From positions 1 to 64,000 of the forward strand of contig CAYVHU010000011.1 of assembly GCA_964451415.1 (NCBI GenBank): a stretch of DNA of 64,000 bases. The letters are read 5' to 3'. Source of the stretch: CAYVHU01 sp964451415. GTDB taxonomy: Bacteria > Pseudomonadota > Alphaproteobacteria > Rhodospirillales > Magnetovibrionaceae. Every line of letters begins with the position of its first letter. The stretch's first letter is position 1. Below the pieces are notes generated by a model. The model saw only the letters and a program-made list of their open reading frames with translations, was not told where the DNA came from and searched no databases. Made by a program: the position numbers and the translations under genes. Shown one piece after another: positions 1 to 8,973 of the stretch.

Positions 1-20
1 ATAATTCTCAGTTATCAGAC

Positions 21-917
21 TTACTTGATCCTCCCTCTCGGATTGGCGGCACGGATTGCGTCTTGAAGACTGGTGTCAGATACGTGGGTGTAGATTTCGG
101 TTGTGGAGATGCTGGCGTGACCCAAAAGTTTCTGGACAAAACGGATATCGACGCCAGTTTCCAACAATTGAGTCGCAGCGCTGTGGCGCAACATATGGGG
201 GGTGATTCTGCGCTCCAACTTCAGGGTTTCCACGTGTTTGTGAAGCATTTTTCGAATATAGCCCGGAGACGCAGGACCTCCTCGCGTTGTGATCAATAGG
301 CGATCTGTTTCAAAAACAAGCTTGTTGCGGCGCTTGATATATGTCGCCACCTGCCGTTTGATAACGTCATCCACCAGAAAAACGCGGCGCTCCCTGTTGC
401 CTTTCCCTTTGACCGCAATTGTCCCTGCCGTGAGATCAATATCCTGAATTCGTATTTTGCATAATTCGCCAATGCGTACACCGGTTGTGAACAGCAATTC
501 CAGGGCCAGAGATAACGTATTAATACGAACTTCGGTCTCATTGCGTTGTCCGTTGCCAAAAAGAACCTTCAGTTCGTTTTGCTTTAGATTTCGTGGCAAT
601 CGCCGTGGCAGGCGTATGCTGATTCGTAATTTGTGGAAAGGGTTGTCATCAAGACGCTCTTCGTCTTCAAGCCAACGGCACAAGACTTTGACGCATGCCA
701 CACGACGCTTGATGCTTGTCGGAGCTTGTCCGCGGTTTCGCATATCCGTTATCCAGGCCGTGATAGCTTCTTTGGTGAACAGGAAGGCGCCAGCGTTTCT
801 GGCGATCCACGCCAATAAATCATTTAGGTCTTGGCGGTATGCGCGAACCGTGTGATCAGAGAGATCTTTTGCTCGGCAGTGCTCAATAAATTCATTTGCT
901 ATCAATTCAAAAGTCAC
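21..917 (-). CDS. Tyrosine recombinase (XerC/D-like integrase)
   Basis: This is a 298-residue site-specific tyrosine recombinase. The N-terminal SAM-like/core-binding domain covers about residues 5-90 and the catalytic domain about 110-285. The full catalytic set is visible: Arg148 in GVRIGEL, Lys172 in VKGKGNRER, His241 and Arg244 in HMLRHS, His267 in LLGHAS, and the nucleophile Tyr276 in EIYTH. Length and layout fit the XerC/XerD size class rather than a long phage integrase. It stands alone: nothing next to it looks like an excisionase or phage gene, and the left flank is outside the window. It could be a chromosomal Xer protein or the integrase of an element lying to the left. The sequence alone does not decide, so no symbol is given. 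Confidence 0.9.
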   Translation of the reverse strand: MTFELIANEFIEHCRAKDLSDHTVRAYRQDLNDLLAWIARNAGAFLFTKEAITAWITDMRNRGQAPTSIKRRVACVKVLCRWLEDEERLDDNPFHKLRISIRLPRRLPRNLKQNELKVLFGNGQRNETEVRINTLSLALELLFTTGVRIGELCKIRIQDIDLTAGTIAVKGKGNRERRVFLVDDVIKRQVATYIKRRNKLVFETDRLLITTRGGPASPGYIRKMLHKHVETLKLERRITPHMLRHSAATQLLETGVDIRFVQKLLGHASISTTEIYTHVSDTSLQDAIRAANPRGRIK

Positions 918-1258
918 CGCATTCCCCCTAGTTCAACTTGAGGGGAAGCTGGACGATATTCAGCAGAAAATCAAATTCTTATTATTTTTCAATAAGGTAT
1001 CAAAGGTTGAAGGGGTGAAAATACATCTACCTATGGGTTTTCTTAAATATCGCATTGCTACCCTCATTGGCCTGAAAAATTGGGGAAATAGATTTCGCCC
1101 TTGTGCGAAATTTGTCCGATCTAAAATTCAGGTGAGCAACCGTTGGCAGGCCTTGCCGCGCAAGAACGGCTTAACGCCGCATTGTTTGCCATTCTTTGCA
1201 TGTGTCATTTGAATGAGTTTGGACCCTAAGAATGGACCGTGAAACTGATGCCGGCTGT
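918..1258. other. Intergenic region, no gene seen
   Basis: About 340 bp separate the start of the recombinase from the 3' end of the hybrid kinase. The left half is A/T-rich and should hold the recombinase promoter. I see no convincing ORF or RNA gene. The only distinctive element is one copy of a 20-bp repeat at 1209-1228, annotated separately. Confidence 0.5.
1209..1228 (-). repeat. 20-bp dispersed repeat, copy 1
   Basis: The + strand reads TTGAATGAGTTTGGACCCTA. The identical 20-mer is found in inverse orientation at 60048-60067, and its last 15 bases recur at 29461-29475. Relative to the nearest upstream gene (the kinase ending at 1259) the element lies just after the stop codon, and all three copies share that relationship. 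Its role is unknown. Confidence 0.7.
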
Positions 1259-3541
1259 TCAAGAGTGAAAGGGTGCCGAAAGGGCGAGATTCGGGGCCTT
1301 CTCGTCAAGGGCCTGACGGACGGCCTTGGCCAGTTCAGCCTGACCATAGGGCTTGTACAACAAAGATTGCGTGAGCCGGTCAATATACGGGTGACCGCTG
1401 TTGATATAGATTTTGCGCATTTTCATGAACCCACTGGTGAGCAAAATTCTTAAGGAAGGATAGTCCGCCGTCGCCGCAAGGGCCAGTTGATAGCCGTCCC
1501 GGGGACCGGGCATCACGGCATCGCTGAACAGCAGGTCGATTTCCGGGCACCGGGCAAGAATCTCCAACGCTTGGGTGCTGTCGCGCGCCGTATGTACGCT
1601 ATATCCAAGCGCCCGCAGCATTATGGCCGCCGTTTCGGCAAGATTGGGTTCGTCATCCACAACAAGGATGCTTTCCGTGCCGCCAGGTAGTTCAGATAGC
1701 GTTGGCTCAGGGGCCACGGGCTCGAAATCCTGAGTTGATCGGGGCAGAAAAATACGAAACGTGGTGCCTTTTCCGGGGTGCGTATCAAGATCGACGTACC
1801 CCCCCGAACGTTGCACGAAGCCGTACACCATACTCAACCCCAAGCCTGTTCCCTTGCCTTCTTCCTTGGTCGTATAAAACGGTTCGAACACTTTGGACGC
1901 AACCGAGGAGGTCATGCCCACGCCCGTATCGCTGAGCGAAATCAGAACATATTCACCGGGATCAATCCCACGATGGCCGCGACCATCTTGTTCATCTACA
2001 ACCGTGTTGGCGGTTTCGATGACCAAGACGCCGCCGGCAGGCATGGCGTCGCGGGCGTTGATCGCCAGATTAAGGATCGCATCTTCGAAATCACCCACAT
2101 CAATTACGACCGGCCAGATGTCTGTCGCGAGGTGCAACCGCACATCAATGGAAACCGTTAAGGACTTGGCGATCAGGCTTTCAATCCCTTCGATAAGCGT
2201 ATTGACGTTTGCGATTTGCGTTTTATAGGCATCCAGACGTGAAAACCGTAACAGTTTCTTCGTTAAATCCGCACCGCGTTGAATGCCCTTGAGCGCCTTC
2301 TCAATACGTTCCGCCGATTTAGCGTCGTGCGTCCCGGTTTGCTGGAGAATCTCTAGATTGCCCATGACAATGCCGAGAATATTGTTGAAATCGTGAGCGA
2401 TCCCGCCCGTCAATTGCCCAACGGCCTCCATTTTTTGCGAGCGGCGCAACGCTTCTTCGGAACGCGCCGTTTGCGTGACGTCTTGAACGATACCGATCAT
2501 TTTCAGAATGCGTCCTTCGTCATCCATGGTGAAATCGCAAAAGGCGTGAATCCAGATGACGTCGTCGCGCGACCCGCCGCGGTAATAGCAATAGATCAGA
2601 TCGAAAGGTTCCCCGTTGCTAAAACCGCGCCGGTTCGCTTCCGCCAGTTTCAGGCGATCGCGCCTCGGCATGTCATGAGCGAAATTGCCGGGCGTGGGAA
2701 TCCACGTCGTAGGGTTGCGGCCGAAGATCAAGTAGCATTCCGCCGACCATTGCACGGTGCTGCGTTGCACATCCCACGACCAGTGGCCAAGCCGTCCGAT
2801 CGCTTCGGCACGTAGAATATCCTGGGTATGCTGTTTCAGATTGCGACGCATGGCGTTTATGGCACGCACGAGCTTATCAAGCTCATCTTCACGCCCAGGA
2901 CGGCGCTGAAACCGGTCAAGACGCAATTTTTCATCAAGTTGTTGCAGGGAAAAGCGACTTAGAAAAGCCGAAATCGCAAGCAGGTGACGGGTCACCAGAT
3001 TGGCGAAAATATAATAGATAAAGGTCACCACAAGGAGAGTCTTGACCCCATTGGAAAGCAATATGATAGCTGTCCTTTCAAAAAGACGGCTCTGAACCTT
3101 GTCAAGGCTGGCGAAGACCCGCAAGGTGCCGATCCTGACGGCCTCACCACGATAACGATAGGTCAGGTCCAATGTAATTTGCGGTGTTTTCTTTTGCGGT
3201 CGCGTTCCGGTGAAAGCAATGCGTTCGCCCAATTCGTTGCGCACCTCGACATACACGATGTCCGGCAAGTCGTTGATTCCCTTGATGAGGGTGTTGATCT
3301 GCGCCCGGTCGAGAACCCAGGTCGCGCGCACCAGACTATCGAGAAAACTTACCTTGATTTCACTGAACTGAAGATAGACTGCGGCCACGTCACGCTCATA
3401 CTCCCGATACAACTGGAAGCTTGAAAACAGCAGCGTAATGAGCGAGCTGACAATCAGGATGTAAAGAACAAGGCGACGAACGATGCTGGTATTGGTCCGT
3501 ACGGGGGCTTCAAGCTCGGTGTTCGTGGGGGCCGTTTCCAT
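1259..3541 (-). CDS. Hybrid sensor histidine kinase (PAS-HisKA-HATPase-REC)
   Basis: About 760 residues from an ATG at 3541; a TTG 22 codons upstream is possible but less likely. Membrane segments lie at about residues 22-42 and 158-180 and bracket a periplasmic sensor of about 115 residues with no recognised fold. A HAMP-like linker and a PAS domain (about 245-355) follow. The H-box is LTGGIAHDFNN with His383, the HATPase N-box has Asn495, G1 is DTGVG at 538-542, and G2 is GTGLG. The C-terminal receiver (about 623-745) has the acidic pair VVDDE and the phospho-acceptor Asp674. This soluble-type kinase class lacks an output domain, so the signal must leave through another protein. It is clearly paralogous to the kinase at 4535-7183 in the H-box, ATPase and receiver. 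Confidence 0.93.
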   Translation of the reverse strand: METAPTNTELEAPVRTNTSIVRRLVLYILIVSSLITLLFSSFQLYREYERDVAAVYLQFSEIKVSFLDSLVRATWVLDRAQINTLIKGINDLPDIVYVEVRNELGERIAFTGTRPQKKTPQITLDLTYRYRGEAVRIGTLRVFASLDKVQSRLFERTAIILLSNGVKTLLVVTFIYYIFANLVTRHLLAISAFLSRFSLQQLDEKLRLDRFQRRPGREDELDKLVRAINAMRRNLKQHTQDILRAEAIGRLGHWSWDVQRSTVQWSAECYLIFGRNPTTWIPTPGNFAHDMPRRDRLKLAEANRRGFSNGEPFDLIYCYYRGGSRDDVIWIHAFCDFTMDDEGRILKMIGIVQDVTQTARSEEALRRSQKMEAVGQLTGGIAHDFNNILGIVMGNLEILQQTGTHDAKSAERIEKALKGIQRGADLTKKLLRFSRLDAYKTQIANVNTLIEGIESLIAKSLTVSIDVRLHLATDIWPVVIDVGDFEDAILNLAINARDAMPAGGVLVIETANTVVDEQDGRGHRGIDPGEYVLISLSDTGVGMTSSVASKVFEPFYTTKEEGKGTGLGLSMVYGFVQRSGGYVDLDTHPGKGTTFRIFLPRSTQDFEPVAPEPTLSELPGGTESILVVDDEPNLAETAAIMLRALGYSVHTARDSTQALEILARCPEIDLLFSDAVMPGPRDGYQLALAATADYPSLRILLTSGFMKMRKIYINSGHPYIDRLTQSLLYKPYGQAELAKAVRQALDEKAPNLALSAPFHS

Positions 3542-3738
3542 TTCGGGTCCGTTTGGCCTTGCGTCAATCCAGCGCAATCGTATGATTTTAAAATGCCTCA
3601 ATTTCAATCAATTGTAAAGAATGCACGCATTTGTGCTATCTATGTGGGCATAACTTTTAAGGATCATGGAAGGGGGAGATGCGAAGCCTTCCCTTGGCGT
3701 TGAAAGTCCATCCGCGGGCATGAATTCAGGCGGGGAAC

Positions 3739-4524
3739 ATGAAAACGATCTGTCTATTCTTCCTGGTGCTTTTCTTGCCGACCTTTGGATTTGGCGCCGA
3801 AACCATCACCTTTTCAGCTGGTGCCGCACTGGATGCTTTTCAACCGTCGATTGCGGCGCCCCTGTTACGCGAAGCCTTCACGCGTAGCGGCTATGTACTT
3901 AAGGTGATCCACCTGCCCAGCGCGCGTTCTTTGCAGGCTTCGAACGCGGGACTGACCGATGGCGAACTGCACCGAGTCGCAAATCTGGCTGAAGTCACGC
4001 GCGGACGATTTCCCAACCTGGTGCGCATCAACACACCCTTGTTGAACCTTCGCACATTTGTCTTTACCCGTGCCGGAACGCCACGGGTCGATGACTGGGA
4101 AAACCTGGACGGTCACACAATCGCCTATAAGACCGGGCGGCGCCATATCCGTGACAGCCTGGGAAAACTGTCCGCGAAGACAACCGTCTTTCCCGTTACC
4201 AGCGACGAACAGGCCTTCGAAATGCTGGCGCGCAATCGTGTCGAATATGTCATCACCGAGCGCGAGGACGGCGACGCAATCCTTGCGGCGCGCCCTGATT
4301 TTCGCGATATCCGCCCGACAACGCTATTACAAGTTACCACGGTGCATGCCTACATGAACAAAAGGTATAAAAACCTGGCGGTGCGCATTTCGCAGATCCT
4401 GGCGCAAATGAAAATGGACGGGACATTCAAAGCTATCGTGAATAAGGCCACTGCGGCATATTACGCCCGTCAAAGATCCCGTGAAGAGCGCAGTGCGCCC
4501 TTTGCCAAACGGCAAACACCATAA
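3739..4524 (+). CDS. Periplasmic substrate-binding protein (SBP_bac_3-like)
   Basis: 261 residues with a clear signal peptide (hydrophobic residues 4-17, cleavage near GFGA at 17-20). The rest looks like the type II periplasmic binding fold of family 3 solute-binding proteins. Features include a conserved-looking DDWENLDGHTIAYKTG segment and a hinge-like region near VEYVITERED. No permease or ABC ATPase gene is adjacent, so it is probably not part of a transporter. It sits between two hybrid kinases, convergent with the second (10 bp apart) and divergent from the first. This suggests, without proof, that it presents a ligand to one of their periplasmic domains. The ligand cannot be told from sequence. 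Confidence 0.8.
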   Translation: MKTICLFFLVLFLPTFGFGAETITFSAGAALDAFQPSIAAPLLREAFTRSGYVLKVIHLPSARSLQASNAGLTDGELHRVANLAEVTRGRFPNLVRINTPLLNLRTFVFTRAGTPRVDDWENLDGHTIAYKTGRRHIRDSLGKLSAKTTVFPVTSDEQAFEMLARNRVEYVITEREDGDAILAARPDFRDIRPTTLLQVTTVHAYMNKRYKNLAVRISQILAQMKMDGTFKAIVNKATAAYYARQRSREERSAPFAKRQTP

Positions 4525-4534
4525 ATTCAAGAAT

Positions 4535-7183
4535 CTATTCGGAACTGTCCAGCGTACGACGTATGACCACGGCCAATTCAGAAATGGTATACGGTTTGCT
4601 CAGAAGATTGGCGGCGAGTTTTGTAACAAACGCATGATTGCCGTTGACGAACTCTTCACGCTTTTGCGTAAAACCGCTGGTGATGAGAATTTTAAGATGA
4701 GGCCGCATCTTATGCGCCGCAAGGGCAAGTTGATATCCATCCTTGCCCCCCGGCATGACGACATCGCTGAATAAAAGATCAACGGAGGAATCATCATTGA
4801 GAATATTCATGGCCTGCTCTGCATTCGTTGCCGTGTAGACCTTGTAGCCTAAGGATTCAATGTGTGTGTGCGCCGCATCAAGCAAATCTTCTTCATCATC
4901 GACAATCAGCACGGTTTCCTCGCCCCGTGGAAGATCCTGCACCGCCATGCCTTCGGAAGCATCGCTTAAATCACCGCGCGCACGCGGCAGGTAGAAGCGA
5001 AACGTCGTCCCCTCGCCCGGTTCCGAGTACACCTTGATATGGCCCCCGGCGCGTTGCACCGAACCATACACCATACTCAAGCCCAACCCGGTGCCTTCTC
5101 CCCTGGTGGTGAAAAAAGGATCGAAAATGCGTTCGCAGACCTCTGCGATCATGCCGGTTCCGGTATCGCTGAGCGAAATCATCACATGTTCACCCATACG
5201 CCCTTCAGGATTGCGGCGCACGTAATCTCGGTCCAGGATTTTGTTCTGCGTTTCAATGACCAAAAGGCCACCGGCGGGCATGGCGTCACGCGCATTGAGC
5301 GCCAGATTGAGAATGATATCCGCGAAATCGCCGGGATCGATTTCAACCAACCACAAATCATCGGCGAGATGCATTTCGATATTGACCGCCACCGTCAGCG
5401 ATTTGGCAATCAGACTATGAATATTTTCGATGGCCAGATTGACGGATATGACCTCCGCCTGCCACGGGTTCCGGCTTGAAAAGCCCAACAGTTTTCGCGT
5501 CAGGTCGGCACCCCGGCGCACTCCCCTCAGGGCGTTTTCAAGGCGCTCTTGAACCTTATCATTGTGCAGTTCCATGCGCTGCAACAATTCCAAGTTTCCC
5601 ATGACGATGTTAAGAATGTTGTTGAAATCGTGAGCAATTCCACCCGTCAATTGCCCAACCGATTCCATTTTCTGGGCATGGCGCAACTGCTCTTCGGCAT
5701 GACGGATATCGGTCATGTCCGCGGCAATGGCGAAAAAACCTTCGATTTTACCTTCCGTTCCCCTGTGCGCAATGTAGGAAACCCGCACACTGCGCGTCAC
5801 GCCATCGGGAAAATGGATCGCATCATCATACGTGACATCCTGAGCGTTCAGAACCGTGTCAACATACGACTTAACCTTGGAATACTCCCCACCAAGAACT
5901 TGCGGCACACTCATGCCAATCATTTTGCCAAGGGGCCGCGCACACCATTCGGCACAGGTCTGGTTTACGAAACGGTAGATCCTGTTTGTGTCCACATAGG
6001 CGATCAGAAAAGGCAGATTGTCGGTGACCAGGCGCAATTGATCGCGGCTGGATTTCAAATCGTGTTCACGGGTTCTGATGGTTTGAGCCATGACGTTGAG
6101 AGATTGCGCCAGCATTCCAAGCTCATCGTGCGACGCAAGCATGATTGTGCTTCCCGTCTCACGGTGTACCAAAGCCTCGACGCCGGACATCAACTGCGAA
6201 ATCGGCCGGGTCAGATTGCGCCATACAAAATAAGCCCCGATCGGCAAAATGACAATGGCGATCACCGCCAGCGACCAGAGAATGGACCTGCGCAGTGTGC
6301 CAAAACCGGAAACAAACGTCCGCTTGTCAATACCGAGAAAAAAAACCGCTCGCGCGGCGTTTGCGGTGCGAATTTCCTGAGCACCAACAAAATAGCCCTG
6401 ATCGGGGATCACGCGAAAAATACCGGGCGAAGTTGTCAAATCCGGGAAAGGTTTTTGTCCTTCAAGCACAAGCCCGCCCAACGCTCCCATCCCCGTGCGA
6501 AGCGTTGTGCGGATGGTGAAGGGGTCCCCGAGAAGCCGCGCCATCCGCGCCGCAAACGGAGCGTCGAGACGATAGGCCACAACCACCGTCCCGATGGTCG
6601 TGTCGCGCGCGTTCGCACCGCGCCACACGATGGGGGCGGAACTTATGGAATATAGGATCCTTGAAAAAATACGGTAAGCATGTTGCGCCATTGTAGACAT
6701 CGCACCCGGAACCGGGGGAGCGACGAAGACGGGCGGCGAAACATCCTTGCCCCCTGCGCCGCGACGGGGCCGGTAAAACGCAAGAAGCGTTCGATCAGGT
6801 GCGTAGACGGCAACCTGAAGAGGCTCTGTAAAAAAGTCTGGAGCGCTAAGGAGCCGGATAAGTTTCTCTTTCCAACGCGCGGAAGCCGATGGCGAAACGG
6901 TTCGTTTGCCTTCTTTGTCCCGCGACTTTTCCATAAGGTTGACCAAAGTGACGACCTCGCGATCCCGCGCCAAACGGGTTGCCACGCGCGTGAGGCGTTG
7001 CGCACGCAGATTCAATTGCGCATTGACGATACGAAATGATTTTTCCAAAATGATGTTCGCGCTGGTTTGGTGGTAACCCTTGAGCATCAGAGAAAACGTC
7101 ACGCCGACGAGGACAAGCCCCAACAACGCCGAGACACCCCAGCCAAAAAGAAATTTTTGCGATAGAGACGCCCTAAAAGTCAC
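4535..7183 (-). CDS. Hybrid sensor histidine kinase (sensor-HAMP-PAS-HisKA-HATPase-REC)
   Basis: 882 residues from a GTG start at 7183, preceded by an AAGGA-type ribosome site. TM1 is at about 10-33 and TM2 at about 300-322, with a periplasmic sensor of about 265 residues that looks like a double-Cache or related fold. HAMP (about 322-375) and PAS (about 385-495) follow. The H-box LTGGIAHDFNN carries His518, the N-box has Asn630, G1 is DTGTG, and G2 is GTGLGLS. The C-terminal receiver has VDDEED and the acceptor Asp807. The kinase core closely resembles that of the 1259-3541 protein while the sensor differs, so these are duplicates that have diverged in input. There is no DNA-binding output domain. 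Confidence 0.93.
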   Translation of the reverse strand: MTFRASLSQKFLFGWGVSALLGLVLVGVTFSLMLKGYHQTSANIILEKSFRIVNAQLNLRAQRLTRVATRLARDREVVTLVNLMEKSRDKEGKRTVSPSASARWKEKLIRLLSAPDFFTEPLQVAVYAPDRTLLAFYRPRRGAGGKDVSPPVFVAPPVPGAMSTMAQHAYRIFSRILYSISSAPIVWRGANARDTTIGTVVVAYRLDAPFAARMARLLGDPFTIRTTLRTGMGALGGLVLEGQKPFPDLTTSPGIFRVIPDQGYFVGAQEIRTANAARAVFFLGIDKRTFVSGFGTLRRSILWSLAVIAIVILPIGAYFVWRNLTRPISQLMSGVEALVHRETGSTIMLASHDELGMLAQSLNVMAQTIRTREHDLKSSRDQLRLVTDNLPFLIAYVDTNRIYRFVNQTCAEWCARPLGKMIGMSVPQVLGGEYSKVKSYVDTVLNAQDVTYDDAIHFPDGVTRSVRVSYIAHRGTEGKIEGFFAIAADMTDIRHAEEQLRHAQKMESVGQLTGGIAHDFNNILNIVMGNLELLQRMELHNDKVQERLENALRGVRRGADLTRKLLGFSSRNPWQAEVISVNLAIENIHSLIAKSLTVAVNIEMHLADDLWLVEIDPGDFADIILNLALNARDAMPAGGLLVIETQNKILDRDYVRRNPEGRMGEHVMISLSDTGTGMIAEVCERIFDPFFTTRGEGTGLGLSMVYGSVQRAGGHIKVYSEPGEGTTFRFYLPRARGDLSDASEGMAVQDLPRGEETVLIVDDEEDLLDAAHTHIESLGYKVYTATNAEQAMNILNDDSSVDLLFSDVVMPGGKDGYQLALAAHKMRPHLKILITSGFTQKREEFVNGNHAFVTKLAANLLSKPYTISELAVVIRRTLDSSE

Positions 7184-7416
7184 ATGAACCCGTCCTTTCC
7201 CCAGGGAAGCCGCTCATGTCATACCGCCCGGGTGGCTGGGTAGAAAGGTAACACCATTGCACAAGGATATCACGCATTGCGAGATAATGCCCACCTTCGC
7301 ACTTCTTAACGCGCGAAATACGAGGACTCATCCCCCTGGCTGGTGGCAGGGGTGAATTTTATAATTGCTCAATAATACAGACCTGTGTCTATAAATTGCG
7401 CTAACGTGTTACGAAT

Positions 7417-8211
7417 ATGTTTCAGGAAAAGCCGCGCAGAATGGCAAGCCTGGGATTCGACGATGGGCTGGAGGTCGGCATCTTGCATTCTCATAACCTG
7501 CATTCTCAATATGTCCTCGACGAAAACCGAGACCTTTTTTCCCGGCTGGGCCGGATTGCGCTGTTTTCGGATATGGCGGAACGAAGCCTGCGAGCTTTGT
7601 TGAAAAATGCGCAAGAACAATCTCCTCCCCCCGGAACGGACCTCGTTGAGCGTGGGGCTTCTAGCGAAGCCCTGTACCTCATCTTGCAAGGATATGTCGG
7701 GTCCTACGCCGACGATGGCGCGGACGCGGAATGTTTAATTGATTTGCTGGGCGCGGACAGTTTTATCGGACTACCGGAAATTTTGCTGGCGCGGCCCTAC
7801 GAACATGTTTACCGGACGTTCGGCGAAACCCATATCCTGCGCATTCCCACTCAAGACCTGATGAATGCCCTGGAAACGGATTGGAATTTACTGAAATCGA
7901 TGATGGGCAGCTTGAGCCAACGTCTCCACAGGCTGGTCAAACAAATCGACGGTCTGAAAACACAAAAAGCAGAACAACGCCTGGTCACGCATTTTTTGGA
8001 ACTGATCGAACAAAATGCCGGCGCCTGCGAGTTTACCCTGCCCTATGACAAGAAGGACTTGGCCGCGCACCTCGGCATCGTCCCGGCCAGCCTGTCGCGG
8101 GCACTCAAGCGGCTCAAGGTCCGTGGAATCCACGTCAAGGGACGCGTCATCACCGTAGACGACCCTCGATCCCTGATGGATTTTATTGCAAATTCCGGAC
8201 TTCCCACATGA
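7417..8211 (+). CDS. Crp/Fnr family transcriptional regulator
   Basis: 264 residues. After an N-terminal extension of about 40 residues there is a cyclic-nucleotide-binding-type beta barrel (about 45-160), a long dimerisation helix (about 160-190), and a C-terminal winged helix with YDKKDLAAHLGIVPASLSRALKRL as the recognition region. I see no Fnr-type Cys cluster. The HTH spacing (LPYDKK..LA..LG..P.SLSRA) is like the Dnr/NnrR-type branch. An internal ATG at codon 9 has a better upstream AGGAAAAG and may be the true start. It overlaps the next Crp/Fnr gene by the ATGA stop-start, so the two are co-transcribed. The effector is unknown. Confidence 0.88.
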   Translation: MFQEKPRRMASLGFDDGLEVGILHSHNLHSQYVLDENRDLFSRLGRIALFSDMAERSLRALLKNAQEQSPPPGTDLVERGASSEALYLILQGYVGSYADDGADAECLIDLLGADSFIGLPEILLARPYEHVYRTFGETHILRIPTQDLMNALETDWNLLKSMMGSLSQRLHRLVKQIDGLKTQKAEQRLVTHFLELIEQNAGACEFTLPYDKKDLAAHLGIVPASLSRALKRLKVRGIHVKGRVITVDDPRSLMDFIANSGLPT

Positions 8212-8936
8212 AACAAAGCCGCCGCACGCAAATTCCGGATACCATCGGCACGAGGGATTTGCAGCGGGTCAAGAAACTGCCGTTTTTTTCTCACGTCTCC
8301 GCCCAGCACCTGAGGACTCTATTGGAAGACGTCAGTGTGGCGACATACCCCAGGGACGGCCTTCTTTTCAGTCATAACGATCCGGCAGACCATCTCTACA
8401 TCCTGTTGGACGGCATGGTGAGTATTTCGCTTTATCATGAAGACGGCACCCAGGCGATTATTGAAACCGTGACCCCCGTACGCCTATTCGCCGAAGCCGC
8501 CGCTTTCTTGCACGGACGCTATCCCGCCACCGCCGAATATGCGGCGGGGTCGAGGATTGTCACCATTGCCGTGGCGCCATTTTTGAACAAACTGGAAGCT
8601 TCGGCGCAAACCGCATTTTCCATTCTCGGGTCGCTGGCCCTGCGCGAAAGGGAACTGACGGCGCAGCTTGACACCTTGAAACTGCACACGCCGTCGCAAA
8701 GGTTGTTGCAGTATTTTCTGGAACACATTCCCGAAGATGTAAGCGGACCGCATACCTTGTTCCTGCCCCTCGACAAGGGGATGGTGGCCCGGAAACTGGG
8801 CATCACACCGGAAAGTATGTCACGGCTGTTGGCGCGTTTTTCCCGGCACGGCATCACGAACACGCGCAAGTCCATCCACATCGCAGACGTTAAAAAACTC
8901 CGCTTCCACCTGGAGCAGAGCAAGAAAAAAGCATGA
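8208..8936 (+). CDS. Crp/Fnr family transcriptional regulator
   Basis: 242 residues. It has a cyclic-nucleotide-binding-type domain at about 20-140 (HNDPADHLYILLDGMVSIS is the typical strand-turn-strand), a dimerisation helix, and a C-terminal HTH_Crp domain with LDKGMVARKLGITPESMSRLL. No haem- or Fe-S-ligand cysteines are apparent. Its ATG overlaps the stop of the preceding Crp/Fnr gene (ATGA), indicating translational coupling. The pair may be a duplication or may act together, but the two proteins differ substantially. A strong hairpin follows the stop codon. Confidence 0.9.
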   Translation: MKQSRRTQIPDTIGTRDLQRVKKLPFFSHVSAQHLRTLLEDVSVATYPRDGLLFSHNDPADHLYILLDGMVSISLYHEDGTQAIIETVTPVRLFAEAAAFLHGRYPATAEYAAGSRIVTIAVAPFLNKLEASAQTAFSILGSLALRERELTAQLDTLKLHTPSQRLLQYFLEHIPEDVSGPHTLFLPLDKGMVARKLGITPESMSRLLARFSRHGITNTRKSIHIADVKKLRFHLEQSKKKA

Positions 8937-8937
8937 C

Positions 8938-8960
8938 CCGCGGCAGATTCCCTGCCGCGG
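8938..8960. terminator. Hairpin between convergent crp-like gene and rpsD
   Basis: A perfect 9-bp stem (CCGCGGCAG paired with CTGCCGCGG) encloses a 5-nt loop, right after the stop codon at 8936. On the minus strand a run of T follows a few bases past the stem, so it can end rpsD transcription; on the plus strand no T-run follows. Confidence 0.7.
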
Positions 8961-8973
8961 ATTCAGGCAACAA

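Noticed and set aside
21..917. The tyrosine recombinase as the integrase that delivered the island at 23-29 kb
   Set aside because: It lies 22 kb away with ordinary housekeeping genes between, and I see no matching attachment repeats at the island edges.
5549..6655. Long + strand ORF of 368 codons across the second hybrid kinase
   Set aside because: It lies antisense to an intact kinase with full motif order, has a low-complexity Arg/His/Asn mix and no family pattern; a shadow of the real gene.
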